Translations under genes and position numbers: made by a program
Assembly (NCBI GenBank): GCA_035542475.1
Contig: DATKLL010000053.1
Span: forward strand, 7,986-71,985
Direction of reading: 5' to 3'
DNA length: 64,000 nt
Origin: DATKLL01 sp035542475
GTDB lineage: Bacteria; Desulfobacterota; Syntrophia; Syntrophales; UBA2185
The notes under the pieces: generated by a model
What the model saw: the letters and a program-made list of their open reading frames with translations, nothing else
Database searches by the model: none
Told to the model about the DNA's origin: nothing
Part shown: positions 51,830 through 61,119 of the stretch, piece after piece
Layout: each line of letters begins with the position of its first letter
Numbering within the stretch: the first letter of the stretch is position 1

Positions 51830-53587
51830 TTACTTCGTTATTATTTTTTTCTCAATTTCTCCGATTAAGTTTTGCGCACCGGAGTGGGATAAATCAGCCA
51901 ATAATGTCCTGCTGCAATATTCAGAAGACCGCTGCAGGTCATTCATCGAGAAACACCATTGAGCCATCATGTACTGGGCATCAGCCCAGGCAGGCGCCAG
52001 GTCTGCTGCCGTGCTGAAGGCAACGCCGGCTCGTTCCAATTCGCCCTGAATGTCATAGATCCGTCCCATACCAAGAGCGGCAGAGCTGAAAAAAGGGTTA
52101 GAAAGGAGCGCTTCATTATACCAGTGCATTGCCTCCGTATAAACTCCATAGGATTCCAGTAATTCCGCTATGGTAACAGCAGCAGGGGCGTAGCTGGGCC
52201 AACGTTTAAACACGGCAGTTAGTTCCTGAAATGCCGTCATTGGTTCATGATCTTTCAATGATTTCGCTTTAAGCCAATAGGCGCGGAGAGAATGTGGATC
52301 GCGTTTGATGGCTTCATCAAACCATCGAGACGCTTCAGGGTTGCCTCTGCGAAGGCAACAATAGCCCAGCCAAAACCACGACAGTGAATAATCGGCATAT
52401 TCTTCGGCGGCATGATGGTATATTTTGATGGCATCTTCATAAGAACCAGCGACTTCATAATTGATTCCTTCTAAAATGAGATTCTCAACTGGGGAGGTGG
52501 ATACTTCGAAGTAATCGGCATCTTCACAGCAGCGAACTAGCGGCACGTCCTGATGTAAAGCGGAACTGTATTTGCTACTCCCAACAAATTCCGAATAGAA
52601 GGCAAGGCGACGCTCTACATGAGCATCCTCAATGCGATTGAGTTTCACATAGGCATATGCAGTACGGCTTATACGATTCCGGAGATCGGCGTCACAAGCA
52701 AGCGTCGATAAGATTGATAGGAGTTCCTGAGGCGATTCATAGAGAAAACCCGTTTCTCCATCTTGCACTGAAGCTTTGTAAGGGGTTAGAGAGCTGAGCA
52801 CCGGCACAACGCCTCTGGATGCGTATTCCAGAAACTTTATATCGGAACGGCAGCGATTATAATGATTATCCTGAAGAGGTGCAAGGCCGATGTCGACCTT
52901 TTGTAAAAAGGCAAGATATTCGTCCAGGGTTCCCGGTGGTGTATAAGTAATGCGGCCATCCGGCAAGGCTACAGACAAGATACGGTAAATCGTTTCATCG
53001 CCCATAAAGGCAAAATCCAAATGAGGATAAGCGTGCATGACCTGAGCAATCACGTCGCTGATTGTTTCGATGTCTTTTTTGTGGCCGGAAGATCCTGCCC
53101 ATCCCAAATTTACGCGGTCTGAAGCTGACCGCCCAACCGTTCCTAATGTTGCCATCTGGTTTTCAAATATAACAATTCGTGGATTAATAAACCTGAATTG
53201 CTTAGCAAGTCCTGAACCTGTTACCTGAACAGCATCTGCCATTCTCATATATTGAAAAGCCAGTGCAAGATTGACCGGATCGGCAAACCAGCCTCTAATC
53301 CCAACACCCTCATGCAGGGACGTAATGTTGTCAGAAAGCTCGTAAATAGTAGGCCGCCCTTTCCGCTTCCTCTCCTCCAATAGCGGCAGAAGGTCATGTT
53401 CACTAAGTAAATGAAGTATGAGGACATCCGCAGACAAACAGAGTGTCTCAAACCAGGGTGAGATTATACTCACTGTAATGACAGTGGCCTTCCCGGTTTT
53501 TCCCAAGGCTATCGATGGCTGTTCTACCCGGTAAATATAATCGCCAACCTTACGGGTAAGCATGGCAACGGCATTGACAACTAACAT
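51830..53587 (-). CDS. Glycosyltransferase (GT4-like) with C-terminal TPRs
   Basis: A 585-residue protein. The first ~330 residues look like a GT-B glycosyltransferase: VNLGWAGSSGHKKDIETISD, then PLQDNHYNRCRSDIKFLEYA and SRGVVPVLSSLTPY match the donor-binding E-x7-E region of the family. Residues about 375-580 are TPRs (EDAIKIYHHAAEEYADYSLS). It is the second TPR-linked glycosyltransferase here. 70 bases downstream of the sugar operon; transcription with it is likely but not proven. Confidence 0.8.
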   Translation of the reverse strand: MLVVNAVAMLTRKVGDYIYRVEQPSIALGKTGKATVITVSIISPWFETLCLSADVLILHLLSEHDLLPLLEERKRKGRPTIYELSDNITSLHEGVGIRGWFADPVNLALAFQYMRMADAVQVTGSGLAKQFRFINPRIVIFENQMATLGTVGRSASDRVNLGWAGSSGHKKDIETISDVIAQVMHAYPHLDFAFMGDETIYRILSVALPDGRITYTPPGTLDEYLAFLQKVDIGLAPLQDNHYNRCRSDIKFLEYASRGVVPVLSSLTPYKASVQDGETGFLYESPQELLSILSTLACDADLRNRISRTAYAYVKLNRIEDAHVERRLAFYSEFVGSSKYSSALHQDVPLVRCCEDADYFEVSTSPVENLILEGINYEVAGSYEDAIKIYHHAAEEYADYSLSWFWLGYCCLRRGNPEASRWFDEAIKRDPHSLRAYWLKAKSLKDHEPMTAFQELTAVFKRWPSYAPAAVTIAELLESYGVYTEAMHWYNEALLSNPFFSSAALGMGRIYDIQGELERAGVAFSTAADLAPAWADAQYMMAQWCFSMNDLQRSSEYCSRTLLADLSHSGAQNLIGEIEKKIITK

Positions 53588-53657
53588 ATATGTGTTTCCC
53601 GTCTGTGTCGATCACGATAAAAATATGAACAATTATGCCCTTTCATGGCTACACCGA

Positions 53658-54413
53658 TTATGGATCTCTGATGCACTTCAGGAATCCGCCAGGCATACAT
53701 GTCAGGAGGAGTTTATTGTCTATTGATTCGTCTATGACAAACCGGTCATTCTCCCTCAAAAATTCGAGGACCGCGGTTTTCGGGTTATTCCCCGGCCCCC
53801 AGGGCCGGGGGCGATCTTTCTGAACGGGAATATCCTCGATTATTGTATCTCCGCAGATCATATAGAAACCCTTCCCAACCAAGGAATTATAAAGCCGAAG
53901 TTCGGAGATTACATGTTCGTGGGTATGATTCGAATCCAAGATTACCATTGTTTCACGACAGTGATTCACTTCTTCACGAATTCTATTTACTGTATCACGA
54001 TCAATTGACGATCCCTCTATCAGAAGAATCTGGCCTGAAACCTCTTTGACATCAGACAAACGCTGCCTCAAATCATTGGGCATGTAAATATCCACGCCGA
54101 TCACCCGCTGGCCGCCAAGGACCTTCATCAGCGTTGCGTAAAATAGCAAAGAACCTCCCCAGGCCACACCCAGTTCGATGATGAATTTGGGACGTGTCTG
54201 GAATATGATTTCCTGTAAGGCGAACATGTCCTGCGGGATGTTCAGGATAGGTTCACCAAACCAGTTTGCCTGGTGTATCCAATAATAATGGTCGGCGTCT
54301 ACAAGTACATTGCGGGCCTGTCCGATCAAATGGCGATCCCGGCTCATGGACAGCGCTGAGTCAATCCTGAGTTGTTCAAATTCAGCCCTGCTTAGAATGG
54401 ACTTTTCAGACAT
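53658..54413 (-). CDS. CmcI-like / cephalosporin-hydroxylase family methyltransferase-fold protein
   Basis: A 251-residue protein with a SAM-binding-type motif FIIELGVAWGGSLLFYATLM and the VDIYMPNDLR, ILDSNHTHEHVISELRLY and GFYMICGDTI patterns of the CmcI/rhamnosyl O-methyltransferase family. It may methylate a sugar hydroxyl. The frame runs 108 bases further upstream, but ATG 54413 has a strong GGAGGAG site and overlaps the preceding gene by eight bases. Last gene of the tight operon. Confidence 0.8.
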   Translation of the reverse strand: MSEKSILSRAEFEQLRIDSALSMSRDRHLIGQARNVLVDADHYYWIHQANWFGEPILNIPQDMFALQEIIFQTRPKFIIELGVAWGGSLLFYATLMKVLGGQRVIGVDIYMPNDLRQRLSDVKEVSGQILLIEGSSIDRDTVNRIREEVNHCRETMVILDSNHTHEHVISELRLYNSLVGKGFYMICGDTIIEDIPVQKDRPRPWGPGNNPKTAVLEFLRENDRFVIDESIDNKLLLTCMPGGFLKCIRDP

Positions 54414-55350
54414 ATTCTCCTCCAGATTTCCATAACAAACCCAATGTGTCCGCGATGCATTGATCAATATTACCCGTAAATGTGAAACCGAGTTTTCGGA
54501 AACGATCGCTTGATACTTCATATGACAGCTGATTCATGATTTCCGTGTCAACATATTTAATTGAAATGCTTGCTTTAAAACGTTGTATGGAAGTAATGAT
54601 GTCATTAACCGTGAGATTGGTCGTTACGATATTATAAACCTTCCCCTCGAATAGATCATTCTTGATAATAAAAAGAAGGGCTGCAACAGCATCGTTGATG
54701 GCAAGATAAGGGCGTTTTTGGAAAAGGGCAGTGCGCCATACTGTGAGAGGCTGCCCGAAGACGGCCTGCCAGCAAAATTTATTGACGGCCGTGTGAAAAC
54801 GAATTCCCGGAGAGATTCCTGCAATTGTTCCAAAACGGCAAGTTACGAAGCGAAGCTTTCCATTTCCTGCTAATTGTTGCAAAAAATTCTCTTCCCTTAG
54901 CTTTGTTTCCGCATAGGGACTTTGAGGCTTTAATTCCGATTCCGGACAGTCTTCACTGACAATTGCATCTTGCGTCCCGTAAACGCTTGTGGATGAAATA
55001 TGTATCAAAGGACGAGACAGTGCAGCGCATATTTCCCCTATTTTTTTTGTGGATTGGAAATTAACATGTTCAAGTTGATCGCGATTTTTGAAACTGCCCG
55101 CTGCATCTGTGATGGCCGCCAGGTGCAGTATAACATCGGCTGTACGTATATAAGGGGTAAGATCGATATCAAGTACATCACCTTCAATGAAGCGATAACG
55201 CCCCAGCGTCGGCAAATGGAATAGGGAGCTGTACCGCTGGGTTGATAAATTATCGATCATGGTTATTTCTGCTTCCGGGAAGACCATCGGAATATCCCTG
55301 ATGATTCTGGAGCCAATATGTCCTAAAGCACCTGTAATGAGAATTTTCAT
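54406..55350 (-). CDS. NAD-dependent epimerase/dehydratase (extended SDR) 3
   Basis: A 314-residue extended short-chain dehydrogenase: Rossmann GALGHIGSR near the N-terminus, ISSTSVYG and catalytic YAETK (Y-x3-K). It acts on an NDP-sugar; whether epimerase, reductase or dehydratase cannot be told. 14 bases after the previous gene. Confidence 0.83.
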   Translation of the reverse strand: MKILITGALGHIGSRIIRDIPMVFPEAEITMIDNLSTQRYSSLFHLPTLGRYRFIEGDVLDIDLTPYIRTADVILHLAAITDAAGSFKNRDQLEHVNFQSTKKIGEICAALSRPLIHISSTSVYGTQDAIVSEDCPESELKPQSPYAETKLREENFLQQLAGNGKLRFVTCRFGTIAGISPGIRFHTAVNKFCWQAVFGQPLTVWRTALFQKRPYLAINDAVAALLFIIKNDLFEGKVYNIVTTNLTVNDIITSIQRFKASISIKYVDTEIMNQLSYEVSSDRFRKLGFTFTGNIDQCIADTLGLLWKSGGEYV

Positions 55351-55364
55351 TTTTCACCTAGTTT

Positions 55365-56357
55365 TTATCTTAGATAATGCTCCAAACAAGAAGCAAAATA
55401 CTCTTTTGTCTTTATCAACCCTCTTTCCAAATTATAGCTGGGTTTCCATCCGACGGATTGTTTGAGCTTTTCATTACTGATGACGGCATTTCCAACCTCT
55501 GTTGCACGACGATCTTTCGGCCAGGGAATGTGCCTGACCCGGCCCGAACCGATACAGCGGCATGTGGTCTCGGCAATCTCAGAGACGCTTCGGTGCTCAT
55601 CACCCGCCGCGAAGAACGTTTCACCGTTTGTACTTTCAGTGATGGCCGCACTGATCAGGGCTTCCACGGCATCTTCTACAAAGATGACATTCCGTAGTTG
55701 ATTCCCTTCTCCATAAACAGTAATATCGCGATCCTGTAAGGCAAGTCCGACGAAATAATTGTTAAATGTGAATTCGGCACTATGAATGCTGGCTCGCGGT
55801 CCGAATACGTTTGACAGCCTGATGACCGTCGCAGAGATGTTATAAGCGCGGGCATAGACCAACACAAATTTTTCAGATACGCATTTGTTTGCCGAATAGA
55901 TGTCTGTGGGAAATTCCGGATGGTTCTCATCCGCGGGTTCATACCGAAGCGGGCCTAATTGCGTGCTTGTTCCCACGTGGATTAACTTGGCGTGTGTGTT
56001 GAAGCGACGCACAGCCTCGAGTAGATTTACGACTCCACGGCTGTTCACATCAAGATCTATCCACGGTTCCCTCATGGAGAAAGGATGGGATGTTGATGCG
56101 GCACAGTTGAAAATGATATCTTGATTGGCAATATGATCGATAAGAAGGTCAAAATTTAACAAATCATGGAAATGCAACTCCACTTTCTCCTCGATGTCAC
56201 AAACATTGAAGAGGTTGCCGCCGGACCGAGGGTCCAGATTGTCATAGATCGTAACCTTCGCGCCAAGGTCGACGCAGCGGTGAGCGAGGTTGCTTCCGAT
56301 AAAACCCAAGCCTCCTGTAATGATGACGCGTTTGTTCTTCATTTGGGGATATATCAT
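55365..56357 (-). CDS. NAD-dependent epimerase/dehydratase (extended SDR) 2
   Basis: A 330-residue extended SDR with GGLGFIGSN, HVGTSTQLG (Ser/Thr of the triad) and YSANK (Y-x3-K), plus RLSNVFGPR, most like UDP-glucose/CDP-sugar 4-epimerases and reductases. Start ATG overlaps the stop codon of the preceding gene (ATGA). Sugar substrate unknown. Confidence 0.85.
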   Translation of the reverse strand: MIYPQMKNKRVIITGGLGFIGSNLAHRCVDLGAKVTIYDNLDPRSGGNLFNVCDIEEKVELHFHDLLNFDLLIDHIANQDIIFNCAASTSHPFSMREPWIDLDVNSRGVVNLLEAVRRFNTHAKLIHVGTSTQLGPLRYEPADENHPEFPTDIYSANKCVSEKFVLVYARAYNISATVIRLSNVFGPRASIHSAEFTFNNYFVGLALQDRDITVYGEGNQLRNVIFVEDAVEALISAAITESTNGETFFAAGDEHRSVSEIAETTCRCIGSGRVRHIPWPKDRRATEVGNAVISNEKLKQSVGWKPSYNLERGLIKTKEYFASCLEHYLR

Positions 56358-57316
56358 TGCTGCACCTTTAATATGGATTTAGGTATGCTGTTTTCTAAGG
56401 TAGTATAAGCCTTAGTACCTTCCCTTGCGTAGAGGGCCTGCCAGTAGAAACTCCAGGGCGGAGCCCAGCTGTCAGCGATGCAAGACCATTCCGCACCCGG
56501 CCGGTAAGTATCTATGAATGAGGGAACCCGAAAGTTAACGTCGTCGCTGTCATGAATATCGAGAACTTCCTGCAGAAGGCCGGTCTCAAGGGCCAGATCA
56601 ACTTCATTTTCTTTCCTATCAGTACTCAAAGTAGGATCGGCATATTTCCCAACAGGGTTTTTTACATAGAATGTCCGACAGGTCATGTTGATAATATTGA
56701 GATAATATGCAACGGTGCCGGGTTCCATCTCTGCAAAGGAGTCAATATTGATGCACAGGTCAAATGTGTCACTCTGCAGGACATCCAGATCATCAATCGG
56801 CACGAAGCGTACTTTGTCAAACTGATTTTTTTCTAAAACCTTCTGCAAATAACTGCTTGATAATTTCAGGCAGTTCGGTAAATCGATAATCACATAGTCA
56901 GATATATCATGGTTAGACAGGAAAGCGTGACACGTTCTGCCGTATCCGGCGCCGATTTCAAGGATCTTCATACCGTCTAAAGAAAGATGTTCTGCCACAA
57001 AAGACAATTCATATACGGCTTGAAGATAATCCAGGCAGACCGGCTCTCCTCTATACGTAATGCTGAAGGGTTTACCTAAATTGCGGTTTCTGATCCTTTT
57101 CAGTATCTCCCAGTTTTCATCAGTGAGGGAAGCGCTTAAATTGTAGATCAGGGCTTTCAGGTATCGGACACCATTGGTATGCGGATTCCAGAGGGCAATT
57201 TTGAAATTGATCCCGCTTGATTTGAAATTGCTCAAATCCCGGAGCTTATCTTCGGTGAGATATGTCGCGTTGATATTTGCCCAGAGAGCACTTTGAACAG
57301 GTTTATCTGTTTTCAT
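56354..57316 (-). CDS. Putative sugar O-methyltransferase
   Basis: A 320-residue protein with a SAM-binding motif (MKILEIGAGYGRTCHAFLS), a long N-terminal region (NPHTNGVRYLKALIYNLSAS) and a Trp-rich C-terminus. The organisation fits the putative sugar O-methyltransferases found in O-antigen clusters. ATG 57316 is chosen; a TTG at 57340 is in frame within the preceding gene. Followed by a four-base overlap with the next epimerase. Confidence 0.72.
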   Translation of the reverse strand: MKTDKPVQSALWANINATYLTEDKLRDLSNFKSSGINFKIALWNPHTNGVRYLKALIYNLSASLTDENWEILKRIRNRNLGKPFSITYRGEPVCLDYLQAVYELSFVAEHLSLDGMKILEIGAGYGRTCHAFLSNHDISDYVIIDLPNCLKLSSSYLQKVLEKNQFDKVRFVPIDDLDVLQSDTFDLCINIDSFAEMEPGTVAYYLNIINMTCRTFYVKNPVGKYADPTLSTDRKENEVDLALETGLLQEVLDIHDSDDVNFRVPSFIDTYRPGAEWSCIADSWAPPWSFYWQALYAREGTKAYTTLENSIPKSILKVQQ

Positions 57317-58331
57317 TGCGGGACTGCCTTTTTGTATCAAATGGGTTTTTTAGGTAATGTTCTATCGTACGGTCAATACCTTCCTTTAGAAAATACCGGG
57401 CAAACCACCCCGTGGCGCTTTTAAATTTTGAGGAATCAGCAACGAAGTGGCGCGCTTCTATCGGTAATAGCGAAGGAGGAGGTGGTACCTGAATCACCTC
57501 CACTCTTTGGCCCATTATCGCAGCTACCCTATCGGCCACCAGATGAAAGGCGTCATGAAGTGAATGACCTTGTCCGCTTCCAACGACAAAGTGTTGCCCT
57601 TTTACTGAATCAATATGTTTACCTGCCGAGAGAAACGCTTCGGCAGCATCCTCCACAAACAGATAATCCCGCATCCACTCCCCTCGTTCATATACGGTCA
57701 GCGATTCTCCTTTCAAGGCCTTCAGGATCATCCCGTTTAAAATACCTCTGTCAGCGCTACTGCTGGATGGTCCGGGACCGTATACATTGGACAGACGCAG
57801 CACTGCTCCCCGAATGAATCCCATCTCTGTATAAAATTCGACATATTTCTCAGCCGTCAATTTGTGGATGTCATATACTGTTATAGGTCTGTCGCGATGC
57901 GATTCATTAACAGGTAACATGGTAGTAAGACCAGCCTCTGTAACTGTTCCAGCGAATAAAACTATGACATTTTTACTCCTGCATCTGCATTCTTCAAGGA
58001 TGCACAACAGAGGTAAGACATTGATGGAGAGGTCAAGTAAAGGCTGTTCATTAGACAAACGGGCGCTTGTCTGAGCAGCAAAATGAAATATTATATCTGC
58101 TTCCGGAATGACATTCTTCCAAAAATCATTATATGTGACATCGGCGCAAATATCCATGATATGGGCTTTGCCGGAAAATGACTCAAATGTCGCATTGGGA
58201 CGGTCCAGCCGAGTAATGTGGCAATCCACATCTTGCAGAAGACGGACAAGATTGGACGCAAGGTATCCGGCCCCACCCGTGACCAAAATTCTTTTTCCAT
58301 GATAAAAATGAAAACGGTCATTATCCGTCAT
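57303..58331 (-). CDS. NAD-dependent epimerase/dehydratase (extended SDR) 1
   Basis: A 342-residue extended SDR: GGAGYLASNLVR, LFAGTVTEAG in place of the usual S-S-x-x-Y-G, and YDIHK (Y-x3-K). The missing Ser in the first catalytic strand (VLFAGTVTE, with Thr available) is a small oddity. ATGA overlap with the cupin gene before it. Confidence 0.84.
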   Translation of the reverse strand: MTDNDRFHFYHGKRILVTGGAGYLASNLVRLLQDVDCHITRLDRPNATFESFSGKAHIMDICADVTYNDFWKNVIPEADIIFHFAAQTSARLSNEQPLLDLSINVLPLLCILEECRCRSKNVIVLFAGTVTEAGLTTMLPVNESHRDRPITVYDIHKLTAEKYVEFYTEMGFIRGAVLRLSNVYGPGPSSSSADRGILNGMILKALKGESLTVYERGEWMRDYLFVEDAAEAFLSAGKHIDSVKGQHFVVGSGQGHSLHDAFHLVADRVAAIMGQRVEVIQVPPPPSLLPIEARHFVADSSKFKSATGWFARYFLKEGIDRTIEHYLKNPFDTKRQSRNENR

Positions 58332-58786
58332 TTGATATCCGGCTCCTTTATCCAGTCATAGCCGATCATAGCGTCATCATGTGCAATACGGCCCTCATCT
58401 TGCTGATTATAGACCTTTGATGTAATGTAAAAAAGGTGTACCGGTTCACTTATGGCCTTGCATCCGTGCGCTACACCGGCAGGAATGCGGACCACCCTTG
58501 ACGGTTGGTTATCACCCATTAAAAAATCCATTGTCTTACCGTGAGTGGGTGAATCTTTGCGAAGATCATGGAGAGCGACCTTCAGCACACCGCTTGCCAC
58601 ATACCACCAGTCGATCTGTTCCAGATGGAAATGCCACGCCTTGGCAACACCTGTGTACATCAGAGAATGGCTCCATTGCCCGAATCCTTCTTTGAAAAAA
58701 TCATCCGTCACGCGAACGAGCTCGCGAAAATAACCGCGTTCGTCAACATGGGTGACCAGATCTTTAAAAACAACGCCGGAAATCAT
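58328..58786 (-). CDS. RmlC-like cupin sugar epimerase
   Basis: A 152-residue cupin related to dTDP-4-dehydrorhamnose 3,5-epimerase: VDERGYFRELVRVTDDFF, VAKAWHFHLEQIDWWYVASG (catalytic-type His), RIPAGVAHGCKA. Shorter than RmlC (~180), as in 3-epimerases or ketoisomerases. ATGA overlap with the aminotransferase gene, so it probably acts on the same keto-sugar. Confidence 0.85.
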   Translation of the reverse strand: MISGVVFKDLVTHVDERGYFRELVRVTDDFFKEGFGQWSHSLMYTGVAKAWHFHLEQIDWWYVASGVLKVALHDLRKDSPTHGKTMDFLMGDNQPSRVVRIPAGVAHGCKAISEPVHLFYITSKVYNQQDEGRIAHDDAMIGYDWIKEPDIK

Positions 58787-59889
58787 TTTATCCCCCTGGA
58801 ATATTTTTTTATTTTCTCAATAATAAACTCGACATCCACTTTGTTTAGTTCCGGATATATCGGCAGAGAAAAAATTTCATTGGCAACTGCTTCAGTCACA
58901 GAAAGATCTTCCATTCCCCTCAACCTGCATCGGTAGGCAGGCTGCAGATGGACAGGAACCGGATAATGGATTAAAGCTCCAATGTTGTGGCTTTTTAGAA
59001 AAGTCATAATTCCATTTCGGTCTCGGCTACGTACCACATAAATGTGATATACATGGCCGGCATCCTGCCTGCGGTTGGGAATGCCTATGTTGGTTCCTCG
59101 CAGATTTTCATTATATAGTTTAGCGATTTCCATTCTTTTTGTATTGTCAGCATCTAAATAGCTGAGTTTGACCCTCAGTATAGCAGCCTGTAATTCGTCG
59201 AGGCGGGAATTCCATCCCCGCACATGACTGATGTAGCGTTCAGCCCATCCGTATTCGCGTAACAAGCGTGCCTTCCGGGCCAGTTCATCATCAGTGGTGA
59301 CTACCATACCCCCATCACCTAATGCCCCCAAATTCTTTGTGGGATAGAAACTGAAACACGCCATATCGCCGAATGAACCGACACGCTTATCTCTGTAGGT
59401 TGCACCGGTTGCCTGAGCACAATCTTCAATCACGCGTAATCCATGTCTTTGTGCTACGGCAAGAATTGGTGAAAGATCTGCCGGTTGACCGTAGAGATGA
59501 ACGGGGATAACTGCCTTTGTCCGGGGTGTAATCATTTTTTCCAACTTTGCCGGATCAAGTGTGTAATAATGAGGCTCGATATCAACAAATACCGGGATAG
59601 CCCCTGTTAATTCAATGGCCGCGACTGTAGCCACGGCAGTATGGGAGACTGTAATTACTTCATCACCATGTCCGATATCACATGCCGCGAGGGCAAGATG
59701 AATAGCTTCCGTACCGCTTCCTACACCTATGCCATGGGACGAACCGATATAGTCGGCAAACTCGTATTCGAAGGTTTTAACCTCCTTACCCAGAATATAC
59801 CATCCTTTATCCAGAACACGATGAATGGCTTCATCTAATTCAGGCTTGCGCGCTAAATATTGGGCATAAGGGTTACTGCAGAGGATCAT
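58783..59889 (-). CDS. DegT/DnrJ/EryC1-type sugar aminotransferase
   Basis: A 368-residue PLP enzyme. K185 in FYPTKNLGALGDGG is the PLP lysine; GSGTEAIHLAL binds phosphate; VIEDCAQATGA carries the Asp; CFS-F-Y-P matches the family. It transfers an amino group to a keto-NDP-sugar and could be the partner of the WlbA-type dehydrogenase. The start ATG 59889 overlaps the previous stop codon (ATGA); the frame extends 36 bases upstream without a site. Confidence 0.93.
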   Translation of the reverse strand: MILCSNPYAQYLARKPELDEAIHRVLDKGWYILGKEVKTFEYEFADYIGSSHGIGVGSGTEAIHLALAACDIGHGDEVITVSHTAVATVAAIELTGAIPVFVDIEPHYYTLDPAKLEKMITPRTKAVIPVHLYGQPADLSPILAVAQRHGLRVIEDCAQATGATYRDKRVGSFGDMACFSFYPTKNLGALGDGGMVVTTDDELARKARLLREYGWAERYISHVRGWNSRLDELQAAILRVKLSYLDADNTKRMEIAKLYNENLRGTNIGIPNRRQDAGHVYHIYVVRSRDRNGIMTFLKSHNIGALIHYPVPVHLQPAYRCRLRGMEDLSVTEAVANEIFSLPIYPELNKVDVEFIIEKIKKYSRGIK

Positions 59890-61109
59890 TCTATAATTTG
59901 CACCTTTGGTACATAAACTATCCATTTACCGCCCCTGTTACGGAACACCTTTTCCTTTGCCATAATCTCTTCGGCATGATTCCAGCCAAAGAGCAACGCA
60001 TAATCAGGGTAATTTGCTTTGAATTCTTCGTAAGGCCGAACAGGGATATGGGCGCCCGGACTGCATTTCCCTTGCTTGATGGGAGTTGTATCACTTATAT
60101 ATTCCAGGATGTCCGTGGTTATACCGCAGTAGTTCGTGACAGTCGTGCTTTTCGATGTCGCAGCGTAACCTACGACACGTCTGTTTTCTTTTTTCAGACT
60201 CAGCAGAAGTTGGTTTAGCTGATCCCGGGATTTTTCCACGGATTTTCGAAACAACTCATAGATTTTGTACTGATGTAATCCCAGCATGCGCTCTTTCTCG
60301 ATTTGTTTTATTACGAAAGGAGACGGTTCCTTAGCGCCTTTATGGGAAATATAGTATCTCATGGAGCCGCCGTGAACATTGAGCGGTTCAGCATGAATAA
60401 TTTCTAGATCGTACTGCGAAAATAAATTATGTATCGACTGGAGAGAAAAATAGAATGCATGTTCATCATAGATCTGGTCATAGGCGGTCTTTTCCACGAT
60501 ATCACCGAGATAAGGATCTTCGAAAATAAAGACGCCGCCGGGTTTCAATAAAATTTTGATCCCGGCTGCTACCGAGTGAAGATAAGGGATATGACACATG
60601 ACATTAGCTGCAAGAATCGCATCGGCCTGTCCACTTTCCGATGCAACCTGCCGGGCAATTTCTTCATCGAAGAATGCGCAGATGGATTTGACGCCCTTTT
60701 TGATGGCTGCTTCAGCCACGTTTGCTGATGGTTCTATGCCGAGATGGCGGATGTTTTGCCTGGCGAAGTTCTCAAGGAGGATGCCGTCATTACTGCCGAT
60801 TTCGACGACAAATGGATCACGAACTTCTCCCAGAAAGTCCTGCATCACCTTTTCAGCAAACAATGCAAAGTGACGCGCCATAAACGAAGAAGTCGACGAA
60901 AAAAAGGCGTATTGCTCATGAAACATTTTTTCGCGGTCGACGAATTCGAGCAATTGAACCATTTTGCATTCGGGACAGAAACCAACAACTAGGTTATAAA
61001 AATATTCTTGAGAGAATTGATCCGGCATCAGAAAACCATTTGCGATCGGCATTCTGCCAAAAGAAATGAAAGGTTCAATTTTATGGGAACATATTTGGCA
61101 CTGATACAT
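59886..61109 (-). CDS. SAM-dependent sugar C-methyltransferase
   Basis: A 407-residue protein of the TylCIII/NovU-type C-methyltransferase family: N-terminal zinc-binding Cys pairs (CQIC at 4-7 and CPEC near 45), IANGFL, SAM motif VVEIGSNDGILLENFA, EDPYLGDI, and a C-terminal domain (VVGYAATSKSTTVTNYCGI). It adds a methyl carbon to a keto-deoxysugar. GAGGAAG site; ten bases from the gene before it. Confidence 0.9.
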   Translation of the reverse strand: MYQCQICSHKIEPFISFGRMPIANGFLMPDQFSQEYFYNLVVGFCPECKMVQLLEFVDREKMFHEQYAFFSSTSSFMARHFALFAEKVMQDFLGEVRDPFVVEIGSNDGILLENFARQNIRHLGIEPSANVAEAAIKKGVKSICAFFDEEIARQVASESGQADAILAANVMCHIPYLHSVAAGIKILLKPGGVFIFEDPYLGDIVEKTAYDQIYDEHAFYFSLQSIHNLFSQYDLEIIHAEPLNVHGGSMRYYISHKGAKEPSPFVIKQIEKERMLGLHQYKIYELFRKSVEKSRDQLNQLLLSLKKENRRVVGYAATSKSTTVTNYCGITTDILEYISDTTPIKQGKCSPGAHIPVRPYEEFKANYPDYALLFGWNHAEEIMAKEKVFRNRGGKWIVYVPKVQIIE

Positions 61110-61119
61110 AAATGCTTCC